This document shows positions 56,115 to 64,000 of a DNA stretch of 64,000 nucleotides, piece after piece; position 1 is the first letter of the stretch, and the number at the start of each line of letters is the position of its first letter. The notes below the pieces were generated by a model. The model searched no databases and was not told the DNA's origin. It saw only the letters and a list, made by a program, of their open reading frames with translations. Origin of the DNA: Trema orientale (taxonomy: Eukaryota > Streptophyta > Magnoliopsida > Rosales > Cannabaceae). The stretch covers positions 878,661 through 942,660 of the forward strand of contig JXTC01000018.1 of assembly GCA_002914845.1 (NCBI GenBank), in the 5' to 3' direction. The position numbers were made by a program, and so were the translations under genes.

Positions 56115-56196
56115 ATAAAGTAATAAAACATTAATAAAATGTGAAACTAGCTACTTAGTTCTTTAACTTTGTATTATTATTTTTCTTTAAATTTTA

Positions 56197-56357
56197 GAGC
56201 GCATCTACAGTAGGGGCGCTCCTACGTAGGGTCCTGTCTATTCACCGTTGGATGGGAATCTGTATATAAATAGATTCTCCACAGATTCCCGTTATTCCTC
56301 ACAGATTCCCATCATTGGATGGGAATCTGTGAGGACGCCCCTACCGTAGCTATCCCC
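56197..56357. mobile_element. MULE-type MITE, copy 2, 161 bp, perfect 9-bp target duplication
   Basis: TAAATTTTA is present at 56188-56196 and exactly again at 56358-56366. The left half matches copy 1 closely (ATCTACAGTAGGGGCGCTCC, then CTACGTAGGGTCCTG). The right arm has lost the CCCTACGTAGGG block and instead carries a second TTGGATGGGAATCTGTGAGG. Confidence 0.9.
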
Positions 56358-56366
56358 TAAATTTTA

Positions 56367-58500
56367 ATATGATTTATCATCCATTTACTGGGTTGAATAG
56401 GGATTCGACACCAAAATTAGACACAAGGTTTGTATGTGTTTTCTATAATAGAATATCAGATTCTACAATTATTGCAATATTAAGGATTCACAATCGCACC
56501 TATTGCTTTTGTGGATAATGCACAAAATTAATTTTTATTAAATGTTCCATAATAGTGGTTTACGTCTACATACGTAGTTCCCCTCAACTGTGCTAATCAA
56601 GGAGAAAAAAATCTTTAAATTGATTAGAATAATCACCATTAGCGCTCAGATTTTGGCACAAATATGTTTCAAAATAAGTAATAATTGCTTGGCATCTTTT
56701 CCAAGTGTCAACTTTAATTCCAATTCATTATAGTAAAAAAGCATACACATGCTCCAAGATATTAAAGCCAACTACGTTTAATAGCACTACCCAATACACA
56801 AAAATGCTTTATGCATGTATGGGATAGTTCATAATTTGATCTGATATATGAAGTGGTATTTACTCTTACTTAAAGCAAGCTAACCGGACCTAATAAAATT
56901 TTAAGGCAGAAAAAGATAAGCAGTAAATGCGTAGATAACGAACCTTTCATTAGCATTTACAGTCATCTATTTAATTCCTTTATAAGGTCCAAAGTTCCAT
57001 TTTGGACAAAACTATACAAAGAAAATGTCATTATTAAAAAGTTGCTTATTTTGTGTCTAAAGTCAGCTTGCATTTCATAGGTTAAAAGCTAACTAAATAA
57101 TAGCCTTAATCAGCTACAAAATAAATCAAAAATATTTGTCCTGATATTGAATTGCTTTGCGTATAAAGAAATTTATCCCAAATGATCCCAATAAAGCCAA
57201 TTCGATTGTGAATGCATTTTCTTGATTCGTTTGCATATGGAAACCTTTATGTGTTTATTTGCGGATTTTTTCATTATCTAGGGTAAAATATATATTTTAC
57301 CCTTTTTTTGTTGTATAAATTATACTTTGGAAAACAGCTAGTGTTAATGGTCGTATTCTTACACGAAAAGGACTATTGTTGCTAAAATAGCACTATCACA
57401 TATAATCTTTTAGTACTTAAATATGATACGTATCAAAAACAAGGAGAAATTGTCAGATTTACAGTAAAATTCAACATCACTGGCTTTATGTAGTAATAAA
57501 ATTTTCAAAATTAGTAAAATCCATTATTGGTAGTTTTAAACTTTAAATTTTATTGCTACTATATTTTGCATTGCCTTATTAGAATCCATTATTGCTACAT
57601 GAGAGCTTTTTCGTGTTTAAAACAACCCGGGGCAAACTAAATAGAACCGACCTGTTTAGGGTATACCGGGTACAACCCGATATGTCTTACACATCTGGTT
57701 TGCTTAATTACCATAATACCCCTCGTAATGATCAAGTTCTGGAGACATGACATGCCTTAGAAGCAAAGAGTGGGAAAAAGTGGTACAAACGAATGACATC
57801 GGCCAGCTTTTGTCGCAAGGTAACCAAACTGAAATGATTCCCCCACTCTTAAATGGGGACAAAATCTTGATTAGCTATCCAACGAGAGGGCAGTGTGGTA
57901 ATTCAACTAGCTTCTAGTCAGACTTTGGTAATTCAACTAAGCTCCTAGTCAGATTTTAACATAAATGATCTTATTTATGGCCCCCACAATTACACAATTA
58001 AAGTGAATTTTTGCAATTAACTCCCATTACCAGGGGTCACGTGTTTCCAGTCTAGAGTTGCTAAATCGTAATATAAGTGGAATATCAGGGGCATTTTCGT
58101 CTTTTCAGCGAAAGTAAAACTACAACAGAGGAGGAAAAGAGAACAGGAACAAGGAAAACAAAAATGGTATAAGACTAGAGATAGATGGACGGTCAAATAC
58201 GAATATCAGATTCCAACAGTTGACGTTTTTATCCTTTTACCCGGTAAAAGTGAGGAAAAAAAGAAAAGAAAAGAAAAATTAGAGATGAGCCGGCTCTAAA
58301 GTCATTTTCGGCCGCCCAACTGGTTTATTTACGTGTTTTGTTATCATTGGTAGAACACTGACAGGTGACGTTGGCCCACAAATCTATGATTTTTTTTCCC
58401 CTTTTTTTTTTCTTTTTTGAAAAAAAAAAACGTTATAATTTGTTTCGGTTTTAAATTTTGAATTTTGAAATCGAAGTTATTGCATGCATTGCTCCCTCTA
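56367..58500. other. Intergenic, no gene seen
   Basis: AT-rich. A 30-bp near-tandem duplicate lies at 57897-57957 (GGTAATTCAACTAGCTTCTA / GGTAATTCAACTAAGCTCCT). No coding similarity. Confidence 0.5.
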
Positions 58501-58509
58501 AAAAATGAT

Positions 58510-59530
58510 GGGTTAATGATATTATTGGTCTCCAATCTATTATTATTTTGGCGTATTGGTTCTAATATTTTTTTTGTGGTATTTCAGTACCTAACGTTTA
58601 TTTTTTTTTTGTATCACTATTCATTTTAACATATTTCATCTAAAATTCTGTTAAAATTTATTTGAATAAAAGAAATTTTGCGCCATTGATCTCTATTGTT
58701 TCAATTATTTAGCAATTTGGGCCATAATTTTTTTTGGGCATTCATATCTCCGATAACAATATTGCATCCATAACTTTTTCCAAAAATTAAAATTTAAAGA
58801 CAGTTATAAAACAAATAATTCATTTAAAAATTAAATTTAATAAAAAAGACACATTAACAAACCCCAGTTTATGTCAAACTAAGGTAACTCTTATGAAGAA
58901 AAAATAATTACCTTACTCTTTTTAAAACTAAAAAAATTATATACATACCCTTTTCTACTAGTCAAAATTGACTACAAATTTACTATATCTATTAAATTTT
59001 CATTTAATTATGAATGATTATTCTAAAAAATTATTAATTATTTATCTAAATAATTTAACTAATAAGCCAGGAAATTTTTAGAGACTTTTCAATTTTTTTA
59101 CGTTATTGTAAAAATAATAATTAATTATGTACATGTAAAAATAATTGTTATGCCTTGAGATTTTATATATTTGTTTTCATTATTATTATTTTTTTGCCAA
59201 GTGGTTTCAATGTAATTATTTTTTAATTTAAGAGATATCATTGTAGTTTTGAAAAGAATTAAAACAAAAAAAAAAAATTAAATAGAGATATGAATGCAAA
59301 AAAAAAAAAAAATTAAAGGAACAAATTGCTAAACAATTTAAACAATAGGGATCAATTGTGTAAAATTTCTTTCATTTATTTGAATTCTAATGGAACATTA
59401 GATGAAATATGCCAAAAGGACTAACGGTGCCAAAATGAAAAATGTTTGATACTTGAATACTACGAAAAAAATATTAAGGACTAATATAATAAAATAGTGA
59501 TAGATTAGGGACCAATGGTGCCATTTATCC
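58510..59530. mobile_element. Foldback (MULE-like) element, 1.02 kb, perfect 9-bp target duplication
   Basis: AAAAATGAT lies at 58501-58509 and 59531-59539. Ends GGGTTAATGATATTATTGG and the inverse of GGATAAATGGCACCATTGG pair. The arms remain complementary for over 200 bases (GGTCTCCAATCTATTATTAT / ATAGTGATAGATTAGGGACC; TTAGCAATTTGGGCC / GGAACAAATTGCTAA). No transposase frame. Confidence 0.85.
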
Positions 59531-59539
59531 AAAAATGAT

Positions 59540-60535
59540 ATACGTTATACGTAACAAGTAAAAGTAGGACTAGAAAATAACCTCAAAAAAAATAATAAAT
59601 AAAAGAAGTAGGACTTGAAAATGAGATTACAACTTATCATAAGTAATATTTACACATTTTTATGCTTATTACATGAATCTTAGTTGCATTGACGGAAATA
59701 GCCTTTTATGCGTGGACAAAATTGACACGTGTCCATCAAAAGGGAAACTAAGCGGGGGGTAGGGAGACGTGTACAGGGCCAAAGGTGTGAGATGCAAGAG
59801 AGAGATAAATAAATACAGAAAGTACGGAATCTTCAGAAATTTCCATTGAAAGGGGTTCCCTAAGGAGGTGTCTCTTACTGACATGGGTTTTTATCATCAG
59901 AAAAACAAAGGAAGAAAATCTTACCAAGCTAATGAGCTATCGCTCTATACATTCCTTCGAGATTTTCGCTTTTCCGTCGGACTCGGAGTAAGAGCTCCAT
60001 GCAAGTTTATGTGCCCAAAAGTCGCACTAATTCCTACTCAATTTTATGAAAATAACACTTGTTCCTATAGCTTTTTTATTCTTTTTCTCAATATTGATGT
60101 TTGCGTAGCAGTTGAAATTTCTTTAGAAAAATGTTATTTCACAAAGAGTTATTGCGAAAAAAAGAATACCATAAAGTATATAAATTGAGGTGATTTTATT
60201 TCTACTGACTAACATAAAAAAATCTATTAGAATAAACTAAAATCAGTTAGTACAAATCATTAAATTTGTATACGAAACGTATAAATTTACAGAGATTTAA
60301 AATGTATAAATATAATTTTACATGAATTAAAAAATATGGTTAAAATTATAGAAAAGATATACTTCAGTTTTTTTTTTTGTTTTTTTTCTTTTGTAGTTAT
60401 CCTTTTTGCGAATTATTGTATTATTTGATTATAATATAGTCTGTTGTTCAAAAAGTATAATATCATATTAGTCTCCTTGAAGTAAATATTCTCAAATTTT
60501 AATTTTTTTTCTTCTCAATTTAATTCATCAATTAG
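59540..60535. other. Intergenic, no gene seen
   Basis: A 106-residue plus frame (59868-60188) matches nothing I recognise and has no supporting context. The rest is AT-rich. Confidence 0.45.
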
Positions 60536-60726
60536 CACTAAAAAACCTTCTCTTTTAGCTACAACTAATTTCATTATATATAAAAAGTTATGACTAAAAG
60601 TACATTAGTGACAACTTGTGAGTCTAAATGCTACTTTTTAGCAGGAATAAATTTTTAATTGCGACTAAATGTCATTTTTAGTTTAAAAAAAAATGTCACT
60701 AAAAAGTTGTGACTTCTTTTGTAGTG
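60536..60726. mobile_element. CACTA-like MITE, 191 bp
   Basis: The left end reads CACTAAAAAACC and the right end is the inverse of CACTACAAAAGAAGTC, the CACTA signature. Inner blocks TTTTTAGTGACA/TGTCACTAAAAA-like are self-complementary. Flanking trinucleotides TAG and TAA agree at two of three bases only. Confidence 0.55.
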
Positions 60727-60853
60727 TAAATATGAACAATAGACATTCATAATTAAGTAAATTTTTTATAGTGAATTTCTAGATTAATTTATTCGCTTGT
60801 TAATCGTAAAAATCCTAGAAGATATTCTTTGTAGGAAAGACATGAAATTGTTA

Positions 60854-61624
60854 GAGTATCTCGAATAGGTATTCTATTACCCATGCCAATGCTAAATTTT
60901 AGCATTTTTTGGTATATCAAATATAACATAATTTTTAACACATTCTATTTCTTGTGTCAAATATAACACAAGAGATAACACATGCGCTAAAATTTACAAT
61001 ATTGTCATTATTAACAAGTGTTTAAGTTTGTAACTTTGTCATTAATATATATTAGATTTTACAATATCACCATTATAGTATTTATTAAATTTTATAATAT
61101 GGTCATTATTTACAATATGGCCAATTTAATTTTAGTACATGTGAATACAATATTGCCATTATATTAAATTGAGAATATATATAAATTTTATAATATGACC
61201 AATTTAATACACATATACTCTTGTTTTTATCTTTTTTTTTTCCATTAAATTTTAATCACAATATCTCACTCACTAATTTCTATAAATTAAAGTTCTCATC
61301 ACTTATTCATCAAATGAGGTTTCATCAAAGTCCCACTAATTAAGATCACACTTAACAAGTTACTCAATTTTTTAGTAATTATAATTATTGTTTTGCTCAT
61401 TCAAATAGATAATGATTGTTTATCATTAATAATTAGATATTATAATAATAGAAATTAATAGTAGAAAAATGAAGTGTAAATAAAATAGTGTTTAAATACA
61501 AAATAACATTTTTTTAACGTGCATCTATTGGAGCAAAACTTAAAAAGTGTATTCTAAATTTAGCATCTCATTTCAAATATAATATTAGCACAATATTTTT
61601 TAGCATTTTACATTGGAGATAGTC
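60854..61624. mobile_element. PIF/Harbinger-like element, 771 bp, TTA target duplication
   Basis: The termini GAGTATCTCGAAT and the inverse of GACTATCTCCAAT are paired and flanked by TTA on both sides (60851-60853 and 61625-61627). Inside, several ~30-bp degenerate repeats of ATATTAAATTTTATAATATGG type are visible. No transposase frame. Confidence 0.72.
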
Positions 61625-61627
61625 TTA

Positions 61628-61802
61628 CACATAAGAGAGTTTATGAAGAATTTAAGAAACATATTAAAATGACAAACTGCTATGTTAGAATAAATCATCT
61701 AAACGTTAATGAGAATACCACATCAAAACAATTATTTACATATATCTAGTAACCATCCACATTCCAACTCCAAGTTCTAACAGTCATGGTAACAAGTTGT
61801 TA
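61628..61802. other. Short intergenic spacer
   Basis: AT-rich sequence without recognisable features between the PIF/Harbinger-like element and the repeat at 61803. Confidence 0.4.
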
Positions 61803-61950
61803 AGAAAATAAAACTGTAACATCCGCCTCCACTTGATATAATATTGTTCGCTTTGGGCTAACCTCATACTATTGAGAGGTACTTATGAACTATCACCTAT
61901 CACTTTCCTTGGGCGATGAGGGGCTTCCACTCTGATATTATTTTTAACAC
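61803..61950 (+). repeat. TRIM-like repeat fragment, copy A
   Basis: Starts TGTAACATCC and contains TTGTTCGCTTTGGGCTAA, then ATTGAGAGGTACTTATGAAC and TCACTTTCCTTGGGCGATGA. These recur in order at 63604-63860 (GCCCGCTTTGGATCTAA, ACTTATGAACCATCACC, TTTTCCCAAGCGATGTGGG). It lies directly left of the copia solo LTR. Confidence 0.55.
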
Positions 61951-61955
61951 CCCTT

Positions 61956-63603
61956 TTGATGGAAATTCCGAAAATAAATTTCTGAAAAACGATTTTACCT
62001 AAAACGATTTCCGCAGTTTTGTAAACAAATCAAGAACGCAGTGGAATATGTATTTTAAAATTTTTCTTGAAACTTTACAAAACAAGATATAGGATCGTTG
62101 ATCTAACATAAATTAATCCATGGATTTTGGTTTAGATAAAACCTGGAAGTGTTTCACAACCATTGAGCCTTCCCGTCTATTCTCTGGAACCCGTTGAATG
62201 ATTTGGTGTATGGGCACCTTCTTGATTTCCAACGAGAGATGAGCGGACGATCTGGAAGACGCTCTTCCTTCTCCTTGATTGCACGTTTACAGCTATGGGT
62301 ATCTCTCCCTTAACGGCTATGAACGAGCTCGGAACTTTTCCGCAGTAGCTGGATTCTCTCACTCTCTCTTTTTCTCTCTATTTCACGCCAAGCACAGTTA
62401 CTGTGCTATAGGTGGCATGTAGAACACTTGTGTACAGGCTTAGGAGAACTTTTCTCTTAAGTATTAGAGAGATGTAAACCCTAATGGGCTTATTGGGCTC
62501 AACTGACCATTCAATTAGTATTGGGCTATGTGTGAGCTAAACAAGGAACCTTATGGATCCAAATAGTCTAAGCTCCAATGGGCCAACTACTCATAGTCAT
62601 AATTAACCTTGTCCATTAATATTGGGACACTCCACTATACGCCCAATACTGCACTCTTAGACTAAATGTCATATATATTCTGTGAAGCTAATTGACACTT
62701 TAATTAACTTGATCCATTTAGCATATACTATACCTGCAGATATACCCCCGATGCAATGCCGTACTAGTGAGGTGAAATTACCGTATTACCCCTCTAGTAC
62801 ATGTTTACCTTTAAGTTGCCATTTTTCATCTAATGGATAATAATTGACTATAGTGTTTGTAACTGCCCTTACAAACACAGTCAAATTCACAAAATGAATA
62901 CCTGGCACCTGATTTTTATTATCCAAGTCCTTGAAAAAACTTAAAGTGACATTATATGCATGGTGTCCAAATCATGAAGGGCGTTCTCGTCAATTCACAA
63001 ATCTTATCTTCCAAGATACCGGAGTTCGAACCATATAATCGTAACTAGTCCTTTAGTAAATCAAAAAGATAAAACTCATGAAAGCAAGTCCGACAATCAC
63101 TAGGATTAAGGTAATCTTGCAATAGTGCTAGATTAGTGAAAGATAGAATATTGAATTACAGCACTTAAGCTCAAATTCTATTTTCACTTGGTCCAGTTCA
63201 ATGCACTTATAACTTTCTTATAACGCACTAGTGTTTCTATCCGAAGTCAGATACTTCGATGATTGGAGACTTCATCAATCCCATTAAAATAGACAACACT
63301 ACATTCTATGGCAAAATAAAGTATTCCATCTTTATTTGTAAAGTGTGAACTTTTAATTTAGACATAATGAAATAAAGAATTTAGTTTCCCACATGTGAAC
63401 ACTTCACACGAATAATTCTTTATTACTCATTATTAGTCATGGAAACTTTTAGATATTTGCATAATAGAAAACATAAACATCACATGTATATAATTGGGAC
63501 GTAATATGGAATTCATTGACAGCAAATAGATAACACTTATATCCAATAAATATTATTTAAAATGCCAAATAAAGAAACCGCTTTCTAGGACATATTTCCA
63601 ACA
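61956..63603 (-). mobile_element. Ty1/copia solo LTR, about 1.65 kb
   Basis: On the minus strand it begins TGTTGGAAATATGTCCTAGA, a well-known copia LTR start, and ends TTCGGAATTTCCATCAA. Plus-strand CCCTT flanks both sides (61951-61955 and 63604-63608) if the element includes one extra T at its left end. No internal region or second LTR is present, so it probably arose by LTR-LTR recombination. A minus frame at 62177-62362 inside it is not considered a gene. Confidence 0.8.
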
Positions 63604-63860
63604 CCCTTCACACTGAAATTAGCCACACTTCTAATTGAGCTTCATCTTGATACCATTTCTAGCATCCATATCTACCTGGTATGATATTGCCCGCTTTGGA
63701 TCTAAGCTCGCGCACACGGATTTGTTTTAGGGTTTCACTTCAAAAGGTCTTATACCATTGAGCGGTGGATCATTACTTATGAACCATCACCTATTACTTT
63801 TCCCAAGCGATGTGGGACTGCACAACTTACACTTTCTTACCTTATGCCTTCTTACCAACC
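63604..63860 (+). repeat. TRIM-like repeat fragment, copy B
   Basis: Related to 61803-61950 and longer, with CGCGCACACGGATTTG between the shared blocks. It lies directly right of the solo LTR. The two could be the paired LTRs of one small element invaded by copia, but boundaries were not proven. Confidence 0.5.
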
Positions 63861-64000
63861 TTCGGGCTTCGACAGATTTGACTCATGGGATTTTAACTGT
63901 CACAAGAAATAAGCACAATTACACTAGTTAAAACTTAGATCTTCCCCTAATCTTCTTTGCAATAAAAAAAAAGAAAAAGAAAAATAATGATAAATAGCTA

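Noticed and set aside
59868..60188. 106-residue plus-strand frame
   Set aside because: No similarity recognised, low complexity near the end; treated as a chance frame.
62995..63035. tRNA-like GTTCGAACC motif
   Set aside because: No acceptor or anticodon arms around it; it lies within a copia solo LTR.

Overview
The window is nuclear DNA from a flowering plant, most likely a eudicot. The sequence is strongly AT-rich, with long gene-poor stretches. It holds a lignin-pathway cytochrome P450 of the CYP84A (ferulate 5-hydroxylase) type, a plant GATA zinc-finger gene with introns, and abundant LTR retrotransposons, MITE-like foldback elements and polyA-type retroposon insertions. The species cannot be fixed from the sequence. 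Only three host genes are supported: the 5' part of an F5H/CYP84A gene running off the left edge (1-458, minus), a secreted glycine-rich protein (46887-47392, plus, frame broken at an assembly N), and a GATA transcription factor (51929-53083, minus, two coding exons plus a probable 5'UTR intron). No tRNA, rRNA or CRISPR was seen.

Layout. 1-600: F5H 5' end and core promoter. 600-9900: intergenic DNA with an hAT-type MITE (8-bp target duplication), a foldback element, one ultrashort polyA retroposon, an AT-rich dispersed repeat and a 1.2-kb element with inverted ends. 9.99-16.82 kb: a decayed Tat-lineage Ty3/gypsy element in minus orientation. 17-20.5 kb: a MULE-like foldback element, a relic segment duplicated at 30.8 kb, a 370-bp retroposon with a 13-bp target duplication, and a perfect hairpin. 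20.49-30.74 kb: a nest. The outer element is non-coding, minus-oriented and gypsy-like, with a 2.4-kb LTR and target duplication ATATA. It was interrupted by a complete, apparently very young Ty3/gypsy element (24609-29865) with 350-bp LTRs that read as identical, target duplication GTAAG and one open 1507-residue gag-pol frame.

31-36.2 kb: intergenic, with three more very short retroposon-like insertions (target duplications 15-18 bp) and a nested foldback element. 36.25-43.78 kb: a Ty1/copia element in minus orientation (LTRs about 1.23 kb, target duplication TAAAC) inactivated by three in-frame stops, a frameshift and one garbled tract inside reverse transcriptase. 43.8-46.8 kb: intergenic. 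46.8-47.6 kb: glycine-rich protein gene. 48-51.9 kb: intergenic with two foldback elements. 51.9-53.4 kb: GATA gene. 53.5-64 kb: intergenic, dominated by MITEs (two copies of one MULE-type family with 9-bp target duplications, two large foldback elements, a CACTA-like and a PIF/Harbinger-like element) and a copia solo LTR.

The host genes show no functional link to each other. The most notable content is the retroelement nest, including a gag-pol frame whose stop codon is the first three bases of its own 3' LTR, and a set of polyA retroposon insertions as short as 12 nt with very similar 3' ends. All element calls rest on reading the sequence; none was checked against a database.
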